A stretch of DNA of 64,000 nt from Oceanihabitans sediminis (lineage in GTDB: Bacteria > Bacteroidota > Bacteroidia > Flavobacteriales > Flavobacteriaceae). Where the stretch lies: the NCBI RefSeq assembly GCF_003337215.1, contig NZ_QPIG01000001.1:1054001-1118000 (forward strand), in the 5' to 3' direction. Both the position numbers and the translations under genes were made by a program. The notes under the pieces were generated by a model, which ran no database searches, was not told the DNA's origin, and saw only the letters and a list, made by a program, of their open reading frames with translations. Positions 47,343-56,175 of the stretch are shown here, piece after piece. The first letter of the stretch is position 1; each line of letters begins with the position of its first letter.

Positions 47343-48233
47343 ATGATTCATATTACACTAAAGACAATAAGTTTGCTTCAAGAGCAAGAGCCTCCTTTGG
47401 TGTTTATTATTATTCTGCTTACTTTAGTTTTAATTACAGCTGTTCTTGTTGCCTTTGTAGTCTTTCGAGGCATTTTCAATTTCTTTGAAATGGCTCGCGT
47501 GGAATACTTTACTAAGCAACAATTTTACACGCATTTTTACCTTATTAGAAAAACGGTAACTAAAGAAGAAAGACTTATTCTTAAAAAAGAATTTGATTTT
47601 TATAACAGATTAACAACTTCAGAAAAAAAGAACTTTGAGCACCGCTTGTATTACTATTTAAACTCTTGGCAGTTTATTGGTAACGATATGGATGTTACTA
47701 AAAAAATGAAAGTTTTAATCGCTGCAACTGCTGCAAAAATCACTTTTGGGTTTAGGAATTATAAAATAGAAAGCATTGATAAAGTAATTTTATACCCTAG
47801 AGAATATTATTCTACTATCAATAAACAAAAACATAAAGGAGAATTCAACCCAGCATATAAAGCCTTGGTTTTTTCTTGGGAAGACTTTTTAAAAGGATAC
47901 AAAATTAGCGATGATAATTTAAACTTAGGTGTTCATGAGTTTATTCACGCTTTACATTTTACTTTTTTAAAATCTAGAAGATATAGCACTAGTGCAGCAA
48001 TCTTTTTAGACTCTTTTTATGAGCTAACGCATATGTTAGATAATAATGAAGCTTTAAAAGAAAAACTAATAAGCTCTGGGTATTTTAGAGAATATGCATT
48101 TGAAAATCATTTTGAATTTATTTCGGTCATAGCAGAAAACTTTGTGGAAACACCTAGTGAATTTCGATCTAAGTTTCCAAAAATTTATAAGAAAGTAAAA
48201 GAAATGCTCAACTTCTATTTTGCTGGCTATTAA
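47343..48233 (+). CDS. MtfA-type zinc peptidase (M90), membrane-anchored
   Basis: A 296-residue protein with an N-terminal membrane helix (about 20-45) and a cytoplasmic or periplasmic metallopeptidase domain. The zinc motif HEFIHAL (His198, Glu199, His202) and a downstream Glu in AENFVETPSEF match MtfA, which in E. coli responds to glucose status through the Mlc repressor; no Mlc is evident here. Unlike E. coli MtfA this version carries a membrane anchor, as usual in Bacteroidota. Confidence 0.85.
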   Translation: MIHITLKTISLLQEQEPPLVFIIILLTLVLITAVLVAFVVFRGIFNFFEMARVEYFTKQQFYTHFYLIRKTVTKEERLILKKEFDFYNRLTTSEKKNFEHRLYYYLNSWQFIGNDMDVTKKMKVLIAATAAKITFGFRNYKIESIDKVILYPREYYSTINKQKHKGEFNPAYKALVFSWEDFLKGYKISDDNLNLGVHEFIHALHFTFLKSRRYSTSAAIFLDSFYELTHMLDNNEALKEKLISSGYFREYAFENHFEFISVIAENFVETPSEFRSKFPKIYKKVKEMLNFYFAGY

Positions 48234-48272
48234 CAAAAATAACTTTAAATGGAAAGCTGTTAAGCAACTTAA

Positions 48273-48286
48273 GTAACAAAGGTTAC
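48273..48286 (+). promoter_or_regulatory. Crp/Fnr-type palindromic operator
   Basis: GTAAC-AAAG-GTTAC, a perfect 5-bp inverted repeat with a 4-bp spacer, the architecture bound by Crp/Fnr-family dimers. A TATTTTTG -7 box lies at 48309-48316; the palindrome centre would sit near -43 from the predicted start, an activator position, and no -33 TTG is present. The regulator itself is not in the window. Confidence 0.6.
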
Positions 48287-48308
48287 AAATAGAAATACAT
48301 AATTATTC

Positions 48309-48316
48309 TATTTTTG
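48309..48316 (+). promoter_or_regulatory. -7 box upstream of the sulfur-module genes
   Basis: TATTTTTG matches TAnnTTTG. It ends only 8 bp before ATG 48325, so the transcript would be nearly leaderless unless translation starts at ATG 48355. Confidence 0.45.
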
Positions 48317-48324
48317 AATTTCGT

Positions 48325-48687
48325 ATGAGTTTAAAATCTTACATCGCAATAATAATGCTTACCGTTTTCATGGGGAAATTCCTTGTGGTAGATGCTAATG
48401 CTTTGAGTTTTGTTTTTAATGCCAATGATCTGTCATTCGTTAACAAGTATTGTAAGAAGAAAAACAAATTAAAAAACTCTAATACCGAAACAAATTACCA
48501 GCAAGACAATTTTTCAGATTCACAAAATATTGTATTTGCTAGTATATGCACTTCACAGTTTTCCATCGAACTGTTTTCATGGAAGTTTCATTCTATAGAA
48601 GCTTTTTCGGCTTTTAATGATTACCTCACTTCAGAGTTACGTTTTCTTTATTTAGAGAAACTCTCTCCGCCTCCTAGGTTGGTTTAA
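48325..48687 (+). CDS. Small exported protein of unknown function ending in SPPPRLV
   Basis: A 120-residue protein with an N-terminal hydrophobic signal (residues about 1-24, reaching VVDANA) and a polar remainder with two Cys (KYCKKK and SICTSQF). The C-terminus KLSPPPRLV is a tail I have seen on small flavobacterial proteins that sit ahead of exported metal or sulfur genes; no function is known to me. ATG 48325 gives the longer signal; ATG 48355 is possible. It follows a Crp/Fnr-type operator and precedes the DoxX gene by 121 bp, a gap in which I see no promoter. Confidence 0.65.
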   Translation: MSLKSYIAIIMLTVFMGKFLVVDANALSFVFNANDLSFVNKYCKKKNKLKNSNTETNYQQDNFSDSQNIVFASICTSQFSIELFSWKFHSIEAFSAFNDYLTSELRFLYLEKLSPPPRLV

Positions 48688-48808
48688 TCTACTCTTCGCG
48701 ACAATTTATAAGATGCTTTCGTTGCTTTTTGTTTTCCATAGATATTTAAAACAAATTGCTTTTTCGTAAAGACATCTAATTTTATCACACATTCTTAATA
48801 ATCTTATA

Positions 48809-49207
48809 ATGAGAACAAATGTTCCTATAAGCCGAGTTTCAATACATATATTACGTATTGCGCTCAGTGGTATATTTCTTATAGCTAGTGCAAATCACTT
48901 GCTACATGTTGAAAAAACAGCGCAACGTATAGATAAAGCTAGTTTTAAAGGGATAGCATATTTTTTTGGAGATCCTCAGCTATTAGTAATTCTGTCTGGG
49001 CTTGTTATGCTCATAGCTGGATTACTATTTTTAATAGGCTATAAAACTAAGTGGGCAGCAATGGTTTTAGTTGCCGTATTAATACCTATTACCTTAACAA
49101 TTCAAGTAGGGCAAACAGCAACCCTTGGGCCACTTTTTAAAAATATTGCCATATTAGGCGGACTCACATTTTTTATAATGAATAATACCGAAAAACTTTT
49201 AAAATAA
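48809..49207 (+). CDS. DoxX-family membrane protein
   Basis: A 132-residue four-helix membrane protein. The typical DoxX features are the N-terminal RIALSGIFLIASANHLL helix and LVMLIAGLLFLIGYKTKWAAMVL in the middle. DoxX relatives include the DoxD subunit of archaeal thiosulfate:quinone oxidoreductase and partners of periplasmic redox proteins. Here it is 6 bp ahead of a DsrE-like gene and then a SoxB-like gene, so a membrane redox role in sulfur compound handling is a reasonable inference, not a demonstrated one. Confidence 0.82.
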   Translation: MRTNVPISRVSIHILRIALSGIFLIASANHLLHVEKTAQRIDKASFKGIAYFFGDPQLLVILSGLVMLIAGLLFLIGYKTKWAAMVLVAVLIPITLTIQVGQTATLGPLFKNIAILGGLTFFIMNNTEKLLK

Positions 49208-49213
49208 ATAACA

Positions 49214-49633
49214 ATGAAAAAATATATTTTTAGCTTTCTATTTTTAATCACTTTGTTTGCATCAGCAAATTTAAAAGCACAAGAAGTAGATTTTAATAAA
49301 AACAATTATGTGGTTTTAACAAAGAAGGTTCCACAATTACAACCTATAATTTTGGCTGCCGAAGCACTTAAGGCAGAGGATGGAGATTCCTTTGGCGATT
49401 TTCAAGTGGTTATCTGCGGAAAAGAAATTGGAGCGATAACAGATAAGGAAATTATGAGAAAGCATATTAAACGTGCTCAAAATGTCGGAGTGAAGCTAAT
49501 TGCCTGTGGTTTTTCTTTAAATAAATTTAATGTAGACAAATCAAAGGTGCCAACGGAATTAAAAATAATAGAAAATGGCATACTTCATAATCTTCAATTG
49601 CAAAAGCAAGGATATAAAAGCATAACATTATAA
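49214..49633 (+). CDS. Exported DsrE-like sulfur-carrier protein
   Basis: A 139-residue protein with a signal peptide (residues 1-23, ending LKAQ) and a DsrE/DsrF-like alpha/beta domain. Cys68 (VVICGK) and Cys98 (LIACGFSLNKF) are the two Cys; the second is in the position where DsrE-type proteins carry the sulfur-binding Cys. DsrE relatives pass sulfane sulfur between proteins, usually in the cytoplasm; this one is exported. It lies 6 bp after doxX and 2 bp before the metallophosphoesterase gene. Confidence 0.78.
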   Translation: MKKYIFSFLFLITLFASANLKAQEVDFNKNNYVVLTKKVPQLQPIILAAEALKAEDGDSFGDFQVVICGKEIGAITDKEIMRKHIKRAQNVGVKLIACGFSLNKFNVDKSKVPTELKIIENGILHNLQLQKQGYKSITL

Positions 49634-49635
49634 AG

Positions 49636-51294
49636 ATGATAACAATAAAGAAAAATATACTGGCAGCTTTTTGTCTTTTAGGAATTCTAGTAGTTTCGGT
49701 TTCTTGTAAAAGCGAAAAATCACCTACAGAAAAAAGTAATATTACAGAAAAAGATACTTTAAGTATTACTATTCTGCAAACAGCAGATATTCACGGACAG
49801 TTAGATACGCACCCAGAATTATTTTGGGAGAATGATCAAGTGGTTTTTAAAGATCGTGGCGGACTAGCAAATATTAAAACACTATTTGATGAAGAGCGTG
49901 ATAAAAATCCGAATCGCACCATAATTGTTGATGGTGGAGACTTAATTCAAGGTAGTGGTTATGCTGCTTTATCAGAAGGAAAAGTAATGCCAGAAGTAAT
50001 TAAAAACATGGGTTACGATGTTATTATACCAGGAAACTGGGAAGTAGTATATGGAAAAGATATTATGATGGATGTAATGAAAGACTATGATACAGAAGTT
50101 ATCGTACAGAACATGTATCATGATGAAAATGAAGTGCCTTTGTTTCCATCTTATTGGGTAAAGGAAATAGAAGGAGTACGTCTAGGTTTTGTGGGGGTAA
50201 ACGATCCTGATGTACCGGTAAGACAAAATCCTATTTTTAGTAAAGGGATTCGCTTTAGCGGACTGGATTCAGCGTTAAAGAAGCAGATTGATGATATCAA
50301 AGTAAAGGAAAATGTAGATGTTATGTTTTTGGTTACTCATATTGGAATTTTTAAACAGGTTGAACTAGCTAGTAATCCAATTGCAGAAAATGTAGATTAT
50401 ATTTTAGGAAACGATACACATGAACGCGTTCGCGAACTTATTCAAGGTAAATACGCAAAGGTTACAGAGCCTGGAGCCTTTGGTTCGTTTGTAGGAAAGC
50501 TAACACTTCATTTTGTTAAGGGAAAGCTTGTGGGAGATGATTATGAGCTTTTAGATGTAGATCCAGAAGTGTATCCGGCTGATAAGAAAATTCAAGACTT
50601 AGTTGATACTGCGAAAGCTCCTTATAAAGAATATTTAGAAACTGTAGTGGGGTATACAACGACTCCTATTTATAGGTATTTAACGGTAGAAAACCCTATG
50701 GATAATATGATTACAGATGCTGCTCGTTGGAAAACAGGTGCAGATATATCTATTTCTAATGGATTTAGATTTGGAAACCCTATAGTTCCTCATGATGGAA
50801 AACCAGCAGCTATTACTAGAGCTAATTTATGGAATTTGCTTCCTGTAAATGAGCCAGTAAAAACAGGTAAAGCTACAGGGAAACAAATTAAAGATTGGTT
50901 AGAAAAGGAAATGCATAACGCTTTGTCTCAAAATCCAATGGAGCGTTTTGGTGGTTGGTTGGTTCGATTTTCTGGAATGGAAGTACAGTTTAATAGTCAG
51001 AATAATAAAGGAGAAAGAATTACTTCTGTTACTGTAAAAGGAGAGCCAATGCAAGATGCAGAATATTATACTATTTCTGCATGTGTTCGTCCTGGAGACC
51101 CAATAGATAATTTATGTAGAATGGCAAATGTAAAAGATGTGGAAGTAAAAGATTATACCATTCATGAAGTGGTAGAAGAGTATCTTCAAAAGCATTCTCC
51201 TATTTCTCCTACAATAGATGGAAGAGCGTATTGTGAGTTCCTAGGGGTGAATTCCTTTTCAACCGTTCCTGGAACCAATTATAAATTTCAATAA
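49636..51294 (+). CDS. SoxB/UshA-superfamily metallophosphoesterase lipoprotein
   Basis: A 552-residue lipoprotein (lipobox SVSC, Cys24) with a calcineurin-like N-terminal domain and a 5'-nucleotidase C-terminal domain. Metal ligands: TADIHGQL (Asp51, His53), VDGGDLIQGS (Asp99/102), Asn134 and VTHIG. Two sites deviate from true 5'-nucleotidases: GNHE is GNWE (Trp135, followed by VVYG) and the GGHSH motif is GNDTHE. From memory SoxB thiosulfohydrolases also carry a Trp there (HWEFTYG). The C-terminal part has SNGFRFGN, again SoxB-like. Together with DoxX and DsrE neighbours this suggests thiosulfate or organic sulfate chemistry; a plain 5'-nucleotidase is the alternative. Confidence 0.75.
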   Translation: MITIKKNILAAFCLLGILVVSVSCKSEKSPTEKSNITEKDTLSITILQTADIHGQLDTHPELFWENDQVVFKDRGGLANIKTLFDEERDKNPNRTIIVDGGDLIQGSGYAALSEGKVMPEVIKNMGYDVIIPGNWEVVYGKDIMMDVMKDYDTEVIVQNMYHDENEVPLFPSYWVKEIEGVRLGFVGVNDPDVPVRQNPIFSKGIRFSGLDSALKKQIDDIKVKENVDVMFLVTHIGIFKQVELASNPIAENVDYILGNDTHERVRELIQGKYAKVTEPGAFGSFVGKLTLHFVKGKLVGDDYELLDVDPEVYPADKKIQDLVDTAKAPYKEYLETVVGYTTTPIYRYLTVENPMDNMITDAARWKTGADISISNGFRFGNPIVPHDGKPAAITRANLWNLLPVNEPVKTGKATGKQIKDWLEKEMHNALSQNPMERFGGWLVRFSGMEVQFNSQNNKGERITSVTVKGEPMQDAEYYTISACVRPGDPIDNLCRMANVKDVEVKDYTIHEVVEEYLQKHSPISPTIDGRAYCEFLGVNSFSTVPGTNYKFQ

Positions 51295-51330
51295 GTTACT
51301 TAAATATAAATACAAGTTAGCTACAATAAA

Positions 51331-51366
51331 AAAGCCATATCTGTGAAGATTCAGATATGGCTTTTC
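51331..51366. terminator. Bidirectional terminator between the SoxB-like gene and rpe
   Basis: Perfect 13-bp stem AAAGCCATATCTG with its complement around an 8-nt loop; T-rich on both sides. Confidence 0.92.
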
Positions 51367-51392
51367 TTTATATAAAGCTTTCTTATGTTATA

Positions 51393-52055
51393 TTAAGAAT
51401 TAGCTAATGTTTTTAGTGTAGCAATTGTTTTGGTTTGATCTTCGCTTTTAAAAACGTGGCTACCTGCAACAAAAGTATCTGCTCCTGCTTCTACTAGTTG
51501 TTTAATGTTTTTATCGGTAACACCACCATCAATTTCTATTCTTGTATCTAGACCTCTTTCGTCTATCATTCTACGAAGTTTCTTAACTCTGTCGTAAGTG
51601 ATATCTTCAAATTTTTGTCCGCCAAATCCAGGATTAATAGACATAAGTAGTACCATATAACATTTTGGTAAAATATCTTCTAAAACAGAAACTGGAGTTG
51701 TTAGGTTTAAAACCACTCCGGCTTTGCAGCCAGCATCTTCAATTTGTGTAAGCGTTCTGTGTAAATGTACTGTAGATTCGTAGTGCACGGTTATGATGTC
51801 TGCGCCTACTTTAGCAAATTCTTCAATATAACGCTCTGGTTTTTCAATCATTAAATGTACATCTAATGGTTTGGTAGCGTGTTTTTTTATAGCTTGAATA
51901 ACTGGCATTCCGTATGATATATTCGGAACAAAATGTCCGTCCATTACATCAATATGAAACCAATCTGCATCACTATTATTAACCATTTCTGTATCTCGTT
52001 GTAGGTTACCAAAGTCGGCAGCCAACATGGATGGTGCAATTAGTTTTGAGTTCAT
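51393..52055 (-). CDS. rpe: Ribulose-phosphate 3-epimerase
   Basis: A 220-residue TIM-barrel enzyme of the pentose phosphate pathway interconverting ribulose-5-P and xylulose-5-P. Motifs: APSMLAADFGNL, HIDVMDGHFVPN, HLMIEKPER, MSINPGFGGQKF and EIDGGVTDKN. Start at ATG 52055 (MNSKLIAPS) fits the family; the frame is open upstream to 52106 but the promoter lies there. Single gene between two terminators. Confidence 0.96.
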   Translation of the reverse strand: MNSKLIAPSMLAADFGNLQRDTEMVNNSDADWFHIDVMDGHFVPNISYGMPVIQAIKKHATKPLDVHLMIEKPERYIEEFAKVGADIITVHYESTVHLHRTLTQIEDAGCKAGVVLNLTTPVSVLEDILPKCYMVLLMSINPGFGGQKFEDITYDRVKKLRRMIDERGLDTRIEIDGGVTDKNIKQLVEAGADTFVAGSHVFKSEDQTKTIATLKTLANS

Positions 52056-52078
52056 TGTTGTGTTGTTGTTTGTTTTTG

Positions 52079-52106
52079 CAAAGATAGATAAAACATCTGT
52101 TTTCAA
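52079..52106 (-). promoter_or_regulatory. Promoter of rpe
   Basis: On the minus strand TTG (52106-52104), 17-bp spacer and TATCTTTG (52086-52079), a match to the Bacteroidota sigma-A consensus, about 24 bp before the ATG. Confidence 0.6.
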
Positions 52107-52175
52107 GAAGAAGTTTTGAGCCCTCAGTTTTTCAAAACAAAACTACTGTTGGAAGTGGGAGTTTATTAAATGAAT

Positions 52176-52203
52176 GAAGCCAGAGTAATCAGCTCTGGCT
52201 TCT
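52176..52203 (-). terminator. Terminator after rpoD
   Basis: Stem GAAGCCAGAG/CTCTGGCTTC around an 8-nt loop, about 75 bp past the rpoD stop. The T-tract is poor on the minus strand. Confidence 0.7.
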
Positions 52204-52277
52204 TTCATCAATCAAAAAACGAACAGTATAATTTCCGCGAAAGCGAAAACCTGTAACTGTTTGTTGTGTTTAAAAAC

Positions 52278-53141
52278 CTATCCTAAATACGTTTTTAATA
52301 TTTTACTTCTAGACGTATGTTTTAATCTACGAATAGCTTTTTCTTTAATTTGTCTTACACGCTCACGAGTTAAATCGAAAGTTTCACCAATTTCCTCTAA
52401 AGTCATTGGGTGTTGGTTTCCTAAACCAAAGTATAAACGAATAACATCTGCTTCACGAGGTGTTAAAGTTTCTAGTGCACGCTCTATTTCTGTACGTAAA
52501 GATTCGTGTAATAAATCTTTATCTGGGTTTGGAGACTCACCAGAGTTTAATACATCATATAGGTTAGAATCTTCCCCTTCTACTAAAGGAGCATCCATAC
52601 TTACGTGACGACCTGAATTTTTCATAGACTCCTTAACATCGTTAATAGTCATATCTAATTCTTTTGCAATTTCTTCTGCACTTGGCGGACGCTCGTGTGC
52701 TTGTTCTAAAAATGCGAATGTTTTATTAATCTTGTTAATAGAACCAATTTTGTTTAATGGTAAACGTACAATTCTAGATTGTTCTGCTAATGCTTGTAAA
52801 ATAGATTGTCTAATCCACCAAACAGCATAGGATATAAATTTAAAACCACGAGTTTCATCAAAACGTTGTGCCGCTTTAATAAGACCTAAGTTACCTTCGT
52901 TAATTAAATCAGGTAATGTTAAACCTTGGTTTTGGTATTGCTTAGCTACAGATACAACGAAACGTAAGTTAGCCTTTGTCAACTTCTCTAAAGCAACTTG
53001 ATCTCCTGCTTTGATACGTTGTGCTAATTCTACTTCTTCGTCTGCTGTAATTAAGTCAACTTTTCCTATTTCTTGTAGATATTTATCTAATGATGCGGTC
53101 TCACGGTTGGTAACCTGCTTGGTAATTTTAAGTTGTCTCAT
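52278..53141 (-). CDS. rpoD: Primary sigma factor RpoD/SigA (short Bacteroidota form)
   Basis: A 287-residue sigma-70 factor without region 1.1. Region 1.2 is [23 protein letters not shown]; region 2 holds [35 protein letters not shown] and [13 protein letters not shown] (-7 melting and recognition helix); region 4 has [15 protein letters not shown] and the helix-turn-helix LTRERVRQI. It is the housekeeping sigma, recognising the TTTG/TAnnTTTG promoters found in this window. Monocistronic, with a terminator downstream. Confidence 0.96.
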   Translation of the reverse strand: MRQLKITKQVTNRETASLDKYLQEIGKVDLITADEEVELAQRIKAGDQVALEKLTKANLRFVVSVAKQYQNQGLTLPDLINEGNLGLIKAAQRFDETRGFKFISYAVWWIRQSILQALAEQSRIVRLPLNKIGSINKINKTFAFLEQAHERPPSAEEIAKELDMTINDVKESMKNSGRHVSMDAPLVEGEDSNLYDVLNSGESPNPDKDLLHESLRTEIERALETLTPREADVIRLYFGLGNQHPMTLEEIGETFDLTRERVRQIKEKAIRRLKHTSRSKILKTYLG

Positions 53142-53321
53142 CTAAAGTTCTCGTGTAAATTAAGTGTGAATAAAACGTTCTATATAGTTATACGGAGGAA
53201 TAGCAATAAATGTTACAAAATATATGAACTTTATTTTGAATGCTGTGTAATATGTTGGTTGCGAGACAATTGAAAGTTTTGAATAAATGTGTTTTTAGCA
53301 ATATAAACAGTATATAATAAA

Positions 53322-53355
53322 AACCGGCATTGGATTCTTAGAACCCAATGCCGGT
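53322..53355 (-). terminator. Terminator of the proCBA operon
   Basis: Stem AACCGGCATTGG with its complement around a loop of about 10 nt, followed on the minus strand by a T-rich stretch (TTTTATTATA), 22 bp past the proA stop. The rest of 53142-53321 shows no gene. Confidence 0.88.
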
Positions 53356-53377
53356 TGTGAATTATTTAAATATTGTA

Positions 53378-54577
53378 TTACACTCTTACGTGGCCGTCAC
53401 CAAAAACATAATATTTATTTGTAACCAGTTGTTTTAAGCCTAAAGGTCCGCGGTGGTGTAACTTATCGGTACTAATAGCTAACTCTGCACCAACACCCAT
53501 TTGTCCACCATCGGTAAATCGTGTTGAGGCATTATGGTAAACTGCAGCACTATCTATTTGCTCCATAAATGTAGCAGCTTCTTCGTTGTTTTCTGTTAAG
53601 ATAGAAGAGGAGTGTCCTCCAGAATATTTATTAATCATCTTAATAGCTTCTTCTAAACCATCTACTTCTGCAACTAAAAGTTTCATTGCAAGAAACTCTT
53701 CGTACCAAGTGTCTTCACTAGGAATTTGTGTTTCATCTTTTAAAATCTGACCGATTTTTTTATCTACTACTAATGAAACGCCTACATGGTTTAATGTTTT
53801 TTGAAGCTCTTCGACTTTAGCTTCGTAATCTGAAATATTTTTATCTATCAGCACATTGTCTAAAGCATTACAACCGGAGATTTTATCTGTTTTTGCATTA
53901 ATAATTACTTTTATTGCTTTTTCCCAATCTGCAAGTTTAGAAACATATAAAAAGTTGTTTCCACGACCAGAAATTAATACAGCACAGCTAGCGTGATCTT
54001 TTACGAATTTAATTAAACGTTCGCCACCACGTGGTACAATCAAGTCTATTTTTTCGGTTGGGTTTCTTAAAAATTCTTGAGTTTCTTCTCTTTTTAGATG
54101 TAGTAATCTAATCCAATCTTTAGTTAAACCGTTTTCTTCTAACGCTTCGTGCCAGCATTTTTCTAAAATAAGGTTACTATTAATAGCTTCTTTTCCTCCT
54201 TTTAGTAAAATTTTGTTGTTGGCTTTAAAAGCTAAAACAGCAGCTTCTATAGTAACATCTGGACGCGATTCGTATATAATCATAATCGTTCCAAAAGGAG
54301 CTGTTTTGTTGGTAATTTGTAAACCACTATCTAATGTCATATCAGAAATGGTTGCTCCAACAGGATCTTCTTGATCACGCACTTCCTTAATAGCCTGAAT
54401 CATGCCGTCTACTTTGGCTTCATTCACCACTAAACGGTCGTATAAGGCTTGATCGTCTTTATTGAAAGCATCTAAGTCCTGTTGGTTTGCTTTTATTATA
54501 TTTTTACGTTCTCTGTCAATAATATTTATCATTGCATTTAGAACGTTATTTTTTTTATCTGTATGTAATAATTCCAT
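53378..54577 (-). CDS. proA: Glutamate-5-semialdehyde (gamma-glutamyl phosphate) dehydrogenase
   Basis: A 399-residue NADPH-dependent enzyme, second step of proline synthesis. It belongs to the aldehyde dehydrogenase fold: TAPFGTIMIIYESRPDVT (cofactor region), GGKEAINSN, and the catalytic Cys in ISGCNALDN. ATG 54577 (MELLHTDKKNN) is the natural start; upstream in frame lies only the intergenic region after proB. Third gene of proC-proB-proA, starting 10 bp after proB. Confidence 0.95.
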   Translation of the reverse strand: MELLHTDKKNNVLNAMINIIDRERKNIIKANQQDLDAFNKDDQALYDRLVVNEAKVDGMIQAIKEVRDQEDPVGATISDMTLDSGLQITNKTAPFGTIMIIYESRPDVTIEAAVLAFKANNKILLKGGKEAINSNLILEKCWHEALEENGLTKDWIRLLHLKREETQEFLRNPTEKIDLIVPRGGERLIKFVKDHASCAVLISGRGNNFLYVSKLADWEKAIKVIINAKTDKISGCNALDNVLIDKNISDYEAKVEELQKTLNHVGVSLVVDKKIGQILKDETQIPSEDTWYEEFLAMKLLVAEVDGLEEAIKMINKYSGGHSSSILTENNEEAATFMEQIDSAAVYHNASTRFTDGGQMGVGAELAISTDKLHHRGPLGLKQLVTNKYYVFGDGHVRV

Positions 54578-54587
54578 GTTTTTCTTT

Positions 54588-55367
54588 TTAGTGAATAAAT
54601 TTTGTTCCAACTTCTTTGTTGTCAATAATGTCAACAATTACGTTTTCACGTTTCCCATTTGCTATGTACGTTGGAATATTCTTTTTTGCTGTTCCTTTGG
54701 CAATACGTAATTTTGAAGCCATGCCTCCACGACCTTCTCCTTCTTTTTTACCAGAAGCTTTAACATATTGTTCTACATCTTGATCGTAGGTAACCTCTTT
54801 GATTTTTACAGAATCTTCGTCGTCTGGATGCCCAGTGTATAAACCATCGGTGTCTGATAATATGATTAATCTATCTGCATCAATTAATTTAGCAATTAGA
54901 CTAGCTAACTCATCATTGTCTGTAAACATAGACATGGTTACAGAAACGGCATCATCTTCGTTTGCTATAGGAATAATACCTTCTGATAATAAACCTTCGT
55001 AGCAGTTAATCATGTTTTCACGATGTTTCCCTGGGTCAAAATCTCGTTTTGTTGCCAATACTTGTGCACATCGCATTCCGTAATCATGAAAAAGACTGTA
55101 ATAGTGACGCATCATTCGAGGTTGTCCAACAGCAGAGTAGACTTGTCTTCTTATAGATTTGTCTGTGATATTAAGCTTACCTACTACTTCTTTACCAGCA
55201 ATGGAGGAACCAGAGGAAACTAAAACCACCATGATGTCGCGTTCGTATAACACGGCTATTTGGCGGACTAATTCTCTTAAAACAGGTCCTAATATTCTGT
55301 TATCTTTATTTGTTAATACGTTTGTTCCTACTTTTACTACTACGCGCTTAATGTCGTCGTCCATCAT
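54588..55367 (-). CDS. proB: Glutamate 5-kinase, without PUA domain
   Basis: A 259-residue amino-acid kinase that phosphorylates glutamate, the committed step of proline synthesis. Motifs: VVKVGTNVLT, LVSSGSSIAGKEV, NEDDAVS, LSDTDGLYTGHP and GRGGMASKLRIA. The C-terminal PUA domain of E. coli ProB (367 aa) is absent; the protein ends right after the kinase fold. Starts 1 bp after proC. Confidence 0.95.
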   Translation of the reverse strand: MMDDDIKRVVVKVGTNVLTNKDNRILGPVLRELVRQIAVLYERDIMVVLVSSGSSIAGKEVVGKLNITDKSIRRQVYSAVGQPRMMRHYYSLFHDYGMRCAQVLATKRDFDPGKHRENMINCYEGLLSEGIIPIANEDDAVSVTMSMFTDNDELASLIAKLIDADRLIILSDTDGLYTGHPDDEDSVKIKEVTYDQDVEQYVKASGKKEGEGRGGMASKLRIAKGTAKKNIPTYIANGKRENVIVDIIDNKEVGTKFIH

Positions 55368-55368
55368 T

Positions 55369-56175
55369 TTATTTTTCTTTTCCTAATTCTATTGCTCTAT
55401 CAAATGCGGCATAAGCAGCATCTTGAATGAGTTGTTTAACATTATTGTCTTCCATAGAGTCTATGGCTGCTTGTGTGGTTCCACCTTTTGAAGCTACTCG
55501 GTCTATCCATGATTCTGGCGTGATATTAGACTGATTAAAGAGTTCGATTGCTCCTTCGAAGGTGTTTGCTACTAGTATCTTAGAATCGTTGTCTGAGAAG
55601 CCCATTTTTAATGCAGCTTCTAGCATAGATTGCATGAAGTAAAATACATAAGCTGGTCCGCTTCCCGAAATACCTGTAGAAGCGTCAATAAATTTTTCGG
55701 TATCTACATGAATAGAAGTTCCTGTAGTGTCTAATAAATTTCGAACCATAATAAGTTCTACTTTAGAAACATCTTCCGATGCGGTATAAGAGGTAACTCC
55801 TTTTCCAACTTTTGCTGGTAAGTTAGGCATTGCTCTAACTATTTTTTTAGCACCAAGTTGCTCTTTAATTGTTTCAATAGTTACTCCGGCCATAAGTGAA
55901 ACTATAATTTGGTGGCCATGTATTTTAGGAGCCATTTCTTCAAATAGACTTTCACTGTGGTATGGCTTAACTGCTACAAAAATAATATCTGCTTTTGGTA
56001 AGCAGTTATCTAGAGAATCATATACTTCAAAATGTGGTTCTTTTTTTAATTGTTCGATTTTTTTTGGATCTGTATCGTATATCTTCAGTTTTTGTTTTCC
56101 TAAAAAGGAGGATGTTGCCATTCCTTCTGAATAGGTTAAACCCATATTTCCTGCTCCGATAACTAATACTTTCAT
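55369..56175 (-). CDS. proC: Pyrroline-5-carboxylate reductase
   Basis: A 268-residue NAD(P)H enzyme finishing proline synthesis. The Rossmann loop is VIGAGNMGLTYSEGM; the C-terminal signature GISGSGPAYVFYFMQSMLEAA and SKGGTTQAAI are the family's proline-binding region. First gene of the operon; all three enzymes for proline from glutamate are thus encoded together. Confidence 0.96.
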   Translation of the reverse strand: MKVLVIGAGNMGLTYSEGMATSSFLGKQKLKIYDTDPKKIEQLKKEPHFEVYDSLDNCLPKADIIFVAVKPYHSESLFEEMAPKIHGHQIIVSLMAGVTIETIKEQLGAKKIVRAMPNLPAKVGKGVTSYTASEDVSKVELIMVRNLLDTTGTSIHVDTEKFIDASTGISGSGPAYVFYFMQSMLEAALKMGFSDNDSKILVANTFEGAIELFNQSNITPESWIDRVASKGGTTQAAIDSMEDNNVKQLIQDAAYAAFDRAIELGKEK

